Both the position numbers and the translations under genes were made by a program. From Streptomyces sp. DHE7-1 (GTDB lineage Bacteria; Actinomycetota; Actinomycetes; Streptomycetales; Streptomycetaceae): DNA of 64,000 nucleotides. The stretch lies in NCBI GenBank assembly GCA_016432725.1, contig JACJDG010000003.1, forward strand, positions 5,982,001-6,046,000, read 5' to 3'. Below, one piece after another: positions 8,951 to 17,902 of this stretch. The notes beneath the pieces are model-generated. The model saw only the letters and a program-made list of their open reading frames with translations, was not told the origin of the DNA and did no database searches. Each line of letters starts with the position of its first letter. The stretch's first letter is position 1.

Positions 8951-10474
8951 GTGTTCCTGACGATCTCCACACGCGGCGACGCCGCCCACCCGGCCACCGA
9001 CCTCGGGTACCTGCTGCACAAGCATCCCGACAAGGCGCAGACCTTCTCGACCTCCTACGGCACCGCGCACGTCTTCTACCCACAGGCGGACGCCGAGCGC
9101 TGCACGGCCGCGTTCATGCTGGAGGTCGACGCGGTCGCGCTGGTGCGGCGGAGCAAGGGCAGGGGCCGCGGCGGAGCGCCCGACGCGGCACTCGCCCAGT
9201 ACGTCAACGACCGGCCCTACGCGGCCTCGTCGCTGCTCGCGGTCGCGCTGAGCGGCGTCTTCTCCAGCGCGCTGCGCGGCGTGTGCAAGTCCCGCCCGGA
9301 GCGGGCCGCCGCGCCCCTGCCGCTGCGCGTGGAGGTGCCCGCGCTGCCCGCCCGCGGCGGCCCCGACCTCGTACGGAAGCTGTTCGAGCCGCTGGGCTGG
9401 ACGGTGACCGCCGAACCCGTCGCCCTCGACACCGAGTTCCCGGCGTGGGGCGACTCGCGCTACGTCCGGCTCAGCCTGGAGTCGGAGGCGCTGACCCTCG
9501 CCGAGGCGCTGCGCCACCTGTACGTGCTGCTGCCCGTCCTCGACGACGCCAAGCACTACTGGGTCGCCTCCGACGAGGTCGACAAGCTGCTGCGCGCCGG
9601 CGAGGGCTGGCTGCCCACGCACCCGGAGCAGAAGCTGATCACCAGCCGCTACCTCTCCCGCCGCTGGTCGCTGACCCGGCAGGCCATGGAGCGGCTGGAG
9701 CTGGTGCGGCTGGCCGAGGCCGACGACAGCGAGGTCGAGGCGATCGACAACGCGGTCCCGGAGGACACCGGGACCGAGGACGAGGAGAAGCCGGCGCCGC
9801 TCGCCGTGCTGCGGCGCGAGGCGATCCTCGCCGCCCTCCGCGAGGCCGGCGCCGCCCGCGTCCTCGACCTGGGGTGCGGACAGGGCCAGTTGGTGCAGGA
9901 GCTGCTCAGGGACGTGCGGTTCACCGAGATCGTCGGCGTCGACGTCTCGGTGCGGGCCCTGACCATTGCCGCCCGCCGGCTCAAGCTGGACCGCATGGGG
10001 GAGCGGCAGGCGGCCCGGGTCAGCCTCGTCCAGGGCTCCCTCGCCTACACCGACAAGCGGCTCAAGGGCTACGACGCGGCCGTGCTCAGCGAGGTCGTCG
10101 AGCACCTCGACCTGCCCCGGCTGCCCGCCCTGGAGTACGCCGTGTTCGGTCACGCCCGCCCGCGCACGGTCGTCGTGACCACCCCGAACGTCGAGTACAA
10201 CGTCCGCTGGGAGACGCTGCCCGCCGGACACGCCCGGCACGGCGACCACCGCTTCGGGTGGACCCGCGAGGAGTTCCGCGACTGGGCGGCGGCCGTGGCC
10301 GGACGGCACGGGTACGAGGTCGGTTTCACATCCGTCGGGCCGGACGACCCCGAGGTCGGACCGCCCACCCAGATGGCCGTCTTCCACGTGCGGACGGAGA
10401 ACACCGGAAAGGCCGCCGGGGCCGAGGACGACGAGCGCGCCGAGAAGGCCGAGAAGGAGGCGGAAGCGGCATGA
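8951..10474 (+). CDS. hen1: 3'-terminal RNA ribose 2'-O-methyltransferase Hen1
   Basis: A 507-residue protein from a GTG (MFLTISTRGDAAHPATDLGY). The N-terminal about 240 residues are the bacterial Hen1 N-domain and the C-terminal half is a SAM methyltransferase with VLDLGCGQGQLVQELL as motif I. The metal-binding ExxEH motif (SEVVEHLDLP) and downstream histidines (HARHGDHRFGW) are characteristic of Hen1, which 2'-O-methylates the 3' end at the break site before sealing so the repaired RNA resists a second cleavage. It overlaps the pnkp start by 4 bp (ATGA), the conserved operon order of this repair system. Confidence 0.95.
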   Translation: MFLTISTRGDAAHPATDLGYLLHKHPDKAQTFSTSYGTAHVFYPQADAERCTAAFMLEVDAVALVRRSKGRGRGGAPDAALAQYVNDRPYAASSLLAVALSGVFSSALRGVCKSRPERAAAPLPLRVEVPALPARGGPDLVRKLFEPLGWTVTAEPVALDTEFPAWGDSRYVRLSLESEALTLAEALRHLYVLLPVLDDAKHYWVASDEVDKLLRAGEGWLPTHPEQKLITSRYLSRRWSLTRQAMERLELVRLAEADDSEVEAIDNAVPEDTGTEDEEKPAPLAVLRREAILAALREAGAARVLDLGCGQGQLVQELLRDVRFTEIVGVDVSVRALTIAARRLKLDRMGERQAARVSLVQGSLAYTDKRLKGYDAAVLSEVVEHLDLPRLPALEYAVFGHARPRTVVVTTPNVEYNVRWETLPAGHARHGDHRFGWTREEFRDWAAAVAGRHGYEVGFTSVGPDDPEVGPPTQMAVFHVRTENTGKAAGAEDDERAEKAEKEAEAA

Positions 10475-13011
10475 CCGAGACACCCACGGGACGGGTCCTC
10501 CCCGTCACCGACCTCTCCCTGGTCGTCCTCGTCGGCGCCTCCGGCTCCGGCAAGTCCACCTTCGCCCGGCGGCACTTCAAGCCGACCGAGGTGATCTCCT
10601 CGGACTTCTGCCGCGGCCTCGTCTCCGACGACGAGAACGACCAGAGCGCGTCCCGGGACGCCTTCGACGTGCTGCACTACATCACCGGCAAGCGGCTCGC
10701 CGCCGGCCGCCGCACCGTCGTCGACGCCACCAGCGTGCAGCAGGACAGCCGCCGGCAGCTGATCGAACTGGCCAGGAAGCACGACGTGCTGCCCATCGCC
10801 ATCGTGCTGGACGTGCCGGAGGACGTGTGCGCCGAGCGCAACGCCGCCCGCACCGACCGCGCCGACATGCCCCGCCGGGTCATCCAGCGGCACACCCGCG
10901 AACTGCGCCGCTCGCTGCGGCACCTGGAGCGCGAGGGCTTCCGCAAGGTGCACGTCCTGCGCGGGGCCGAGGAGGTCGAGACCGCCACCGTCGTCACCGA
11001 GAAGCGCTTCAACGACCTGACCCACCTCACCGGCCCCTTCGACATCATCGGCGACGTCCACGGCTGCGCCGCCGAGCTCGAGAGCCTGCTCGCGAAGCTG
11101 GGCTACGCCGACGGCGTGCACCCCGAGGGCCGTACCGCCGTGTTCGTCGGCGACCTGGTCGACCGCGGCCCGGACACCCCGGGCGTGCTGCGCCGGGTGA
11201 TGGCGATGACCGCGTCGGGCAACGCGCTGTGCGTGCCGGGCAACCACGAGAACAAGTACGGCCGTCACCTCAAGGGACGCAAGGTCCAGCACACCCACGG
11301 GCTCGCCGAGACGGTCGAGCAGATGGCGGGCGAGAGCGAGGAGTTCAAGGAGGAGGTGCGCCGCTTCCTGGACGGCCTGGTCAGCCACTACGTCCTCGAC
11401 GGGGGCCGGCTGGTCGTCTGCCACGCCGGGCTGCCCGAGAAGTACCACGGCCGCACCTCGGGACGGGTGCGCTCGCACGCCCTGTACGGGGAGACCACCG
11501 GCGAGACCGACGAGTTCGGGCTGCCCGTGCGCTACCCGTGGGCCGAGGACTACCGCGGCCGGGCCGCCGTGGTCTACGGCCACACCCCGGTGCCCGAGGC
11601 GACCTGGCTGAACAACACCATCTGCCTGGACACCGGCGCGGTGTTCGGCGGCAAGCTCACCGCGCTGCGCTGGCCCGAGCGCGAGCTGGTCGACGTACCG
11701 GCCGAGCGGGTCTGGTACGAGCCCGCGAAGCCGCTGCGCAGCGAGGCGCCCGGCGGGCAGGACGGGCGGCCGCTGGACCTGGCGGACGTGCACGGCCGCC
11801 GGGTCGTGGAGACCCGGCACTCGGGCCGGGTCGCGGTCCGCGAGGACAACGCGGCCGCGGCCCTGGAGGTCATGAGCCGCTTCGCGGTCGACCCGCGCCT
11901 GCTGCCGTACCTGCCGCCCACCATGGCGCCGACGGCCACCTCGCGGGTCGAGGGCTACCTGGAGCACCCGGCCGAGGCGTTCGCGCAGTACGCGGCGGAC
12001 GGCGTCGCCCGGGTCGTGTGCGAGGAGAAGCACATGGGCTCGCGCGCGGTGGCGCTGGTGTGCCGGGACGCGGAGGCGGCGCGCACGCGGTTCGGAGTCG
12101 ACGGACCCACGGGGTCCCTCTGCACCCGGACCGGACGGCCGTTCTTCGACGACGACGAGGTGACCGAGGAGATCCTCGGCCGGCTGCGCTCGGCCGTCTC
12201 GGAGGCCGGCCTCTGGGACGAGCTCGACACCGACTGGCTGCTGCTGGACGCCGAGCTGATGCCGTGGTCGCTGAAGGCCTCGGGTCTGCTGCGCAGCCAG
12301 TACGCGGCGGTCGGCGCCGCGTCCGGCGCGGTGTTCCCCGACGCCCTCGCCGCCCTGGAGGCCGCCGCGGCCCGGGGCACCGACGTGGGCGGGCTGCTGG
12401 ACCGCCAGCGCGGGCGGGCCGCCGACGCGGCCGCGTTCACCGACGCCTACCGCCGTTACTGCTGGACCACCGACGGCCTGGAAGGGGTCCGTCTCGCGCC
12501 CTTCCAGATCCTGGCCGCCCGGGGCCGCAGCCTCGCCGCGCTCCCGCACGACGAGCAACTGGCTCTGATCGACCGGATGGTGGAGCACGATGGCACCGGA
12601 CTGCTGCAGACCACCCGGCGGCTGTACGTGGACACGGGCGACCCCGAGTCGGTCCGCGCCGGTGTCGACTGGTGGCTGGAGATGACCGGCCGCGGCGGCG
12701 AGGGCATGGTCGTCAAGCCGCTCGGCGCGCTGGTGCGCGACGGCGAGGGCCGGCTGGTGCAGCCCGGCGTCAAGTGCCGGGGCCGCGAGTACCTGCGGAT
12801 CATCTACGGTCCGGAGTACACCCGCCCCGACAACCTCGCCCGCCTGCGCGGCCGCTTCCTGGGCCACAAGCGGTCGCTGGCGATCCGCGAGTACGCCCTC
12901 GGCCTGGAGGCGCTGGACCGGCTCGCGGACGGCGAGCCGCTGTGGCGGGTGCACGAGGCCGTGTTCGGGGTGCTCGCCCTGGAGTCGGAGCCGGTCGACC
13001 CGAGGCTGTGA
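10471..13011 (+). CDS. pnkp: Polynucleotide kinase-phosphatase-ligase Pnkp
   Basis: An 846-residue three-domain RNA repair enzyme. The N-terminal kinase has the P-loop GASGSGKST near residue 22 and phosphorylates 5'-OH ends. The central metallophosphoesterase, from about residue 190, has DIIGDVHGC, GDLVDRGPD, GNHEN and GHTPV and removes 2',3'-phosphates. The C-terminal nucleotidyltransferase begins about residue 490 with the adenylation motif EEKHMGSRA, Lys being the AMP acceptor. With Hen1 it repairs and seals RNAs cut by ribotoxins such as anticodon nucleases. Length and domain order match family members. The ATG overlaps the hen1 stop. Confidence 0.96.
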   Translation: MTETPTGRVLPVTDLSLVVLVGASGSGKSTFARRHFKPTEVISSDFCRGLVSDDENDQSASRDAFDVLHYITGKRLAAGRRTVVDATSVQQDSRRQLIELARKHDVLPIAIVLDVPEDVCAERNAARTDRADMPRRVIQRHTRELRRSLRHLEREGFRKVHVLRGAEEVETATVVTEKRFNDLTHLTGPFDIIGDVHGCAAELESLLAKLGYADGVHPEGRTAVFVGDLVDRGPDTPGVLRRVMAMTASGNALCVPGNHENKYGRHLKGRKVQHTHGLAETVEQMAGESEEFKEEVRRFLDGLVSHYVLDGGRLVVCHAGLPEKYHGRTSGRVRSHALYGETTGETDEFGLPVRYPWAEDYRGRAAVVYGHTPVPEATWLNNTICLDTGAVFGGKLTALRWPERELVDVPAERVWYEPAKPLRSEAPGGQDGRPLDLADVHGRRVVETRHSGRVAVREDNAAAALEVMSRFAVDPRLLPYLPPTMAPTATSRVEGYLEHPAEAFAQYAADGVARVVCEEKHMGSRAVALVCRDAEAARTRFGVDGPTGSLCTRTGRPFFDDDEVTEEILGRLRSAVSEAGLWDELDTDWLLLDAELMPWSLKASGLLRSQYAAVGAASGAVFPDALAALEAAAARGTDVGGLLDRQRGRAADAAAFTDAYRRYCWTTDGLEGVRLAPFQILAARGRSLAALPHDEQLALIDRMVEHDGTGLLQTTRRLYVDTGDPESVRAGVDWWLEMTGRGGEGMVVKPLGALVRDGEGRLVQPGVKCRGREYLRIIYGPEYTRPDNLARLRGRFLGHKRSLAIREYALGLEALDRLADGEPLWRVHEAVFGVLALESEPVDPRL

Positions 13012-13045
13012 GCCGACGGGCCGGGGACCGTCACAGAATGCCCTT

Positions 13046-13090
13046 GTGCCGCACACACATCTGTCCATATGGTGGACGGCCGTGCGGCAC
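13046..13090. repeat. Nested inverted repeat upstream of the RiPP-type locus
   Basis: Outer arms GTGCCGCAC (13046-13054) and GTGCGGCAC (13082-13090) are perfectly complementary over 9 bp. Between them lie inner arms GTCCA and TGGAC (13063-13067 and 13073-13077). The structure lies 35 bp after the pnkp stop and 43 bp before the small ORF at 13133. It could terminate the hen1-pnkp transcript or be an operator or leader element for the following locus; there is no T-tract. Confidence 0.5.
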
Positions 13091-13132
13091 AGGGGTGTTC
13101 GCGCCGCGCCGGGATGCGGAGGAGCAGGCGAC

Positions 13133-13216
13133 GTGGAGATCAAGAAGGTCGTGGTCCGCGAGGACCGGAGCACCGACCGCCGGCCGGCCATCCTGGAGAA
13201 GCGGCCGACCCGCTGA
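13133..13216 (+). CDS. 27-residue peptide, candidate RiPP precursor
   Basis: A GTG-initiated ORF of 27 codons that starts VEIKKVVVREDRST and ends EKRPTR. It is preceded by a strong GGAGGAG Shine-Dalgarno at the right distance (8 nt) and stops 2 nt before the ATG of the radical SAM gene, which has no good ribosome binding site of its own, so translation appears coupled. The peptide is very rich in Arg, Lys, Glu and Asp and has no Cys. Position beside a RiPP-maturation radical SAM enzyme makes it the best precursor candidate, but it is far shorter than most known precursors and could instead be a coupling leader peptide. Confidence 0.55.
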   Translation: MEIKKVVVREDRSTDRRPAILEKRPTR

Positions 13217-13218
13217 GC

Positions 13219-15371
13219 ATGCGCGTCCACCTGGTCACGATGCCCTGGCATCCGCTGGATCTGCCCTCGCTGCAACTGGGCCTGCTGAACCGGCTGGTGC
13301 GGCGGACCCGCCCGGCCGACGAGGTCACCGAGTTCCACGGCTCGCTGCGCTGGGCGGAGTTCCTGCTGGAGCGCTCCGGGGGCGGCTGCGGCCGGGCGAC
13401 TACGTGTCGGTCGGCAGCGACGCGATCTTCCACGGCCTCGGTGACTGGGTCTTCTCCGGGGTCCTGTACCAGGACCCCGCCTGGGGGCTGGCCCGGCTGC
13501 GGGAGTACGCGGCCGCCCGGGACGTGCCCGTGGACACCGCCGTCGCCATGCGTCCGTACGCGGAGGCGTTCGTCGCCGCCTGCGCGGCGGAGATCCTGGC
13601 GGCCGGGCCGGACGTCGTCGGGTTCACCACCACCTTCATGCAGAACGTGTCCTCGCTGGCGCTGGCCCGGGAACTCAAGCGGCTCCGGCCCGGGCTGACC
13701 GTCGTCTTCGGCGGCAGCAACTGCGACGGACCCATGGGCCGCGCCCTGCACCGCAACCATCCCTTCGTCGACCACGTGGTCCGCGGCGAGGCCGAGTACG
13801 CCTTCCCGGCCCTGCTGCGCCACCTCGACGAGGGCACCGCGCCCGCCGACGTGCCCGGGGTGTGCTGGTGGGACGGTCCGGTGCCGCGGGCCAACCCCGG
13901 GACCCGGCGGACCGTGGCGCCCGCCGACATCCCCTCGCCCGACTACGACCAGTGGCAGGCCGCCCTGGACGCCTCGGCGGTGAAGGAGTTCGTCCATCCG
14001 AAGCTGGTGGTCGAGGGTGCCCGGGGCTGCTGGTGGGGCGAGAAGCACCACTGCACGTTCTGCGGGCTCAACGGCTCCGCCATGGCGTTCCGCGCCAAGC
14101 CGGGGGAGCGGCTGTGGGCGGAGACCGCCCGGCTGGTCCGCCGCCACCGCCTCCTCGACGTGGTCACCGTCGACAACATCATGGACATGTCCTACTTCCG
14201 CGACTTCCTGCCCCGGGCCGCCGGCAGCGGCTGGGACCTGCGGATGCACTACGAGGTCAAGTCCAACCTCACCGCCGGCCAGCTCCGGCTTCTCGGCGAG
14301 TCCGGCACGGTGCACATCCAGCCCGGTATCGAGAGCCTGGGCAGCCGGGTCCTGGACCTCATGGACAAGGGCGTCACCGGCGCGCGCAACGTCCGCACCC
14401 TGCGCGAGTGCGAGAACCACGCGCTGACCTGCTCCTGGAACCTCCTGTACGGCTTCCCCGGCGAGACGGCGGCCGACTACGACGCCGTCGTGGACCAGCT
14501 CCCCGCGCTGGTCCACCTCCAGCCGCCGAGCGGCGCCCACCGCATCCAGCTCGAGCGCTTCAGCCCCCACTTCACCGACCCGGCCCTGGGCTTCGCGAAG
14601 CGCCGCCCGGCCGAGATGTACCGGCACGTCTACGACCTGCCCGAGGCCGAACTCGAGGATCTGGTCTACCTGTTCGACACCGAGGACGCGGGCATCGCCG
14701 GTCCGGCGGAGCGGCGGCTCGAGGCGGCGGTCGCCGAGTGGCGGGCCGGCCACGCGCACTCCCGGCTGCTCTTCGAGGAGGACGGCGCGGACCTGCTGGT
14801 CCACGACCGGCGGCACGGCCGGCCGCCCGCCGTCCACCGCTTCACCGGCTGGCGGGCCGGGGCCCTGCGCCGGCTGGAGGACGGCCGTACCGTCCCCGCC
14901 CTGCACCGGCTGCTCACCGCGGACGGCCACGAGGTGACGGCCCGGGCCCTCGACGACTGGATCCGGCACGCGCTCGGCCTGGGCCTGCTCTTCCGCGACG
15001 GTGCCACCCTCGTCTCCCTGCCCACCTGGGGCGAGCCGGTCCGGGTGTCCGAGTCCGGCGCGGTCAGCGGGCCGGCGGACCCGGCGGCCCCCGGCCCCGG
15101 CGCCCTCTACCACCGGCGCGGCCCCGGCTTCGTCACCGTCATGGACCGCAGGGAGCCCGGACAGGCGGTCCGGCTCACCCTCGACCACCCCGATCTCCTC
15201 GCCGCCTTCGACCTCCTCGAGGAGCCCACGCCGCTGGACGCGCTGGACCCCGCGCGGCGGGCGGCCGTCGACCTGCTCGCCGCCGAGCGCCTGGTCCGGG
15301 TCGAGGGCGGCCGCGCGGTCGCCCTGCCCCCGCGGGTCGGCCGCTGGCCGGTGCCCTGCACCGCGATCTGA
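13219..15371 (+). CDS. RiPP-maturation radical SAM protein with B12-binding N-domain (frameshifted in this sequence)
   Basis: The N terminus (MRVHLVTMPWHPLDLPSLQL) and the rest of the protein are in different frames. Adding one G to the G5 run at 13378-13382 restores a single protein of about 717 residues. The N-terminal part is a B12-binding-like Rossmann domain (VVGFTTTFMQNVSSLALARE). The radical SAM core has a long-spaced cluster motif CWWGEKHHCTFCG (C-x7-C-x2-C), which I recognise from the RiPP maturation radical SAM protein 1 group rather than the common CxxxCxxC. Members are thought to C-methylate or otherwise modify peptides. The C-terminal about 250 residues are variable. The break is most likely an assembly error. 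Confidence 0.85.
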
Positions 15372-15471
15372 GCCCTCCGGCCCGCCCTTCTCGTCCGAGG
15401 GACGAAAACAGGAAGAGGCGGAAACGGTCAAGAAGAGCGTGAAGGCGGGCGCCGGTGGCCAGGATGGAGGC

Positions 15472-16694
15472 ATGGCATACCACGTCCACTCCGAGGCCGG
15501 ACGGCTTCGCCGGGTGATCCTGCACCGGCCCGACCTCGAGCTCAAAAGGCTCACCCCCAGCAACAAGGACGCCCTGCTCTTCGACGACGTGCTCTGGGTG
15601 CGCCGGGCGCGCGCCGAGCACGACGGGTTCGCGGACGTCCTGCGCGACCGGGGGGTCGCCGTCCACCTCTTCGGCGACCTGCTCACCGAGACCCTGGAGC
15701 TCCCGGAGGCCCGCGCCCTCGTCCTGGACCGCGTCTTCGACGAGAAGGAGTACGGTCCCCTCGCCACCGGTCACCTGAGGGCCGCCTTCGACGCGATGGG
15801 CTCCGCCGAGCTGACCGAGGCGCTGGTCGGCGGCATGACCAAGCGGGAGTTCCTGGACGGTCACGCGGAGCCCGCCTCCGTCCGCTTCCACGTCATGGAC
15901 CTGGACGACTTCCTGCTCCGCCCGCTGCCCAACCACCTCTTCACCCGGGACACCTCGGCCTGGATCTACGACGGCGTCTCCATCAACGCCATGCGCCGGC
16001 CGGCCCGGCAGCGCGAGACCGTGCACTTCGAGGCGATCTACCGGCACCACCCGCTGTTCCGTGACGAAACGTTCCATGTGTGGTCCCGGGGGCAGGCCGA
16101 CTACCCCTCCACCATCGAGGGCGGCGACGTCCTGGTGATCGGCAACGGCGCCGTCCTGATCGGCATGAGCGAGCGCACCACCCCGCAGGCGGTGGAGATG
16201 CTGGCGCACAAGCTGTTCGCCGCGGGCTCCGCGCACACCATCGTCGCGCTCGACATGCCCAAGCGGCGGGCCTTCATGCACCTGGACACGGTGATGACCA
16301 TGGTCGACGGCGACACCTTCACCCAGTACGCCGGGCTCGGCATGCTGCGGTCGTACACCATCCAGCCGGGCGACGGGGAGCGGGAGCTCAAGGTCACCGA
16401 CCATCCGCCCGAGCACATGCACCGCGCCATCGCCGCCGCCCTGGGCCTCGGCGAGATCCGGGTGCTCACCGCCACCCAGGACGTGCACGCCGCCGAGCGC
16501 GAGCAGTGGGACGACGGCTGCAACGTGCTCGCCGTCGAACCGGGCGTCGTCATCGCCTACGAGCGCAACTCCACCACCAACACCCACCTGCGCAAACAGG
16601 GCATCGAGGTGATCGAGATCCCGGGCAGCGAGCTGGGGCGCGGCCGGGCGGGCCGCGGTGCATGAGCTGCCCCGTGGAACGGGAGCCTGTATAG
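15472..16694 (+). CDS. arcA: Arginine deiminase (C terminus frameshifted in this sequence)
   Basis: Hydrolyses L-arginine to citrulline and ammonia. It starts MAYHVHSEAGRLRRVILHRP after a GGAGG site. Family motifs include FTRDTSAWI, the EGGD motif in YPSTIEGGDVLVI, and HLDTVMTMVD with the catalytic His. As written, the frame ends at 16665 with RGRAGRGA and lacks the C-terminal catalytic cysteine. One added G in the G3 run at 16646-16648 restores the canonical GGPRCMSCPVER ending with stop at 16694, giving about 407 residues. Since the family ends this way, I give 16694 as the true end. Ornithine carbamoyltransferase and a permease follow, but no carbamate kinase. Confidence 0.9.
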
Positions 16695-16757
16695 AAATGT
16701 GGGACGTCGTATAGACTTCCAATAGTCCCGAGTAACCCGTACCCCTGGAGCGCCCCC

Positions 16758-17765
16758 ATGGCGACTGTCCCGACCGCCCTCGCCGGCCGCCACTTCCTCA
16801 AGGAGCTGGACTTCACCGAGGCCGAGTTCCGCGGCCTGGTCGAGCTGGCCGCGGAGCTGAAGGCGGCGAAGAAGGCCGGGACCGAGACCCAGTACCTGCG
16901 CGGCCGCAACATCGCGCTGATCTTCGAGAAGACCTCGACGCGCACCCGCTGCGCGTTCGAGGTCGCCGCCGCCGACCAGGGTGCCACGACGACGTACCTC
17001 GACCCGGCCGGCTCGCAGATCGGGCACAAGGAGTCGGTGAAGGACACCGCCCGCGTCCTCGGCCGGATGTTCGACGCGATCGAGTACCGGGGCGACAGCC
17101 AGGCCAAGGTCGAGGAGCTGGCCGCGTACGCCGGCGTGCCCGTCTACAACGGGCTCACCGACGAGTGGCACCCCACCCAGATGCTGGCCGACGCGCTCAC
17201 CATGGCCGAGCACGGCACCCGGCCGCTGCGCGAGACCACCCTCGCCTACCTCGGCGACGCCCGCTTCAACATGGGCAACTCCTACCTGGTCACCGGCGCC
17301 CTGCTCGGCATGGACGTCCGGATCGTCGCCCCGAAGTCCTACTGGCCCGCCGAGGAGGTCGTCGACCGCGCCCGCGAGCTGGCCGGGACCAGCGGCGCCC
17401 GGATCACCCTCACCGAGGAGATCGCCGAGGGCGTCGCGGGCGCCGGTTTCGTCGCGACCGACGTCTGGGTCTCCATGGGCGAGCCCAAGGAGGTCTGGGA
17501 CGAGCGGATCGCCGCCCTCGGCCCGTACGCCGTGACCATGGACGTCCTGCGCGCCACCGGCGACCCGGACGTGAAGTTCCTGCACTGCCTGCCCGCCTTC
17601 CACGACCTCGGCACCAAGGTCGGCCAGGAGATCCACGAGACCCACGGCCTGACCTCCCTGGAGGTGACCGACGAGGTGTTCGAGTCCGCCCACTCGGTCG
17701 TCTTCGACGAGGCGGAGAACCGGCTGCACAGCATCAAGGCGATCCTGGTCGCGACCCTCGCCTGA
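16758..17765 (+). CDS. argF: Ornithine carbamoyltransferase
   Basis: A 335-residue enzyme with all signature motifs: STRTR for carbamoyl phosphate, the HPTQ motif in EWHPTQMLADALTM, and FLHCLPAFHD near the C terminus, whose Cys-Leu-Pro binds ornithine. Directly following arginine deiminase it most likely works in the catabolic direction (citrulline plus phosphate to ornithine plus carbamoyl phosphate), though sequence alone does not separate it from the biosynthetic ArgF. A short AT-richer stretch with two GTATAGA repeats (16689 and 16711) lies between the two genes and may be promoter or operator DNA. Confidence 0.95.
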   Translation: MATVPTALAGRHFLKELDFTEAEFRGLVELAAELKAAKKAGTETQYLRGRNIALIFEKTSTRTRCAFEVAAADQGATTTYLDPAGSQIGHKESVKDTARVLGRMFDAIEYRGDSQAKVEELAAYAGVPVYNGLTDEWHPTQMLADALTMAEHGTRPLRETTLAYLGDARFNMGNSYLVTGALLGMDVRIVAPKSYWPAEEVVDRARELAGTSGARITLTEEIAEGVAGAGFVATDVWVSMGEPKEVWDERIAALGPYAVTMDVLRATGDPDVKFLHCLPAFHDLGTKVGQEIHETHGLTSLEVTDEVFESAHSVVFDEAENRLHSIKAILVATLA

Positions 17766-17902
17766 GCCGCCGCCCCGCGCGGACCCCTGCCCCGCCCGCT
17801 TCACCAGGCCTTATCCTGAACGGCGGCCCGGACCACCCTCTCCCGGCCGCCGCCGCGCCCCCACCGGGGCGCCCGCACCACCAGAAACGAGCACCACCCC
17901 GC

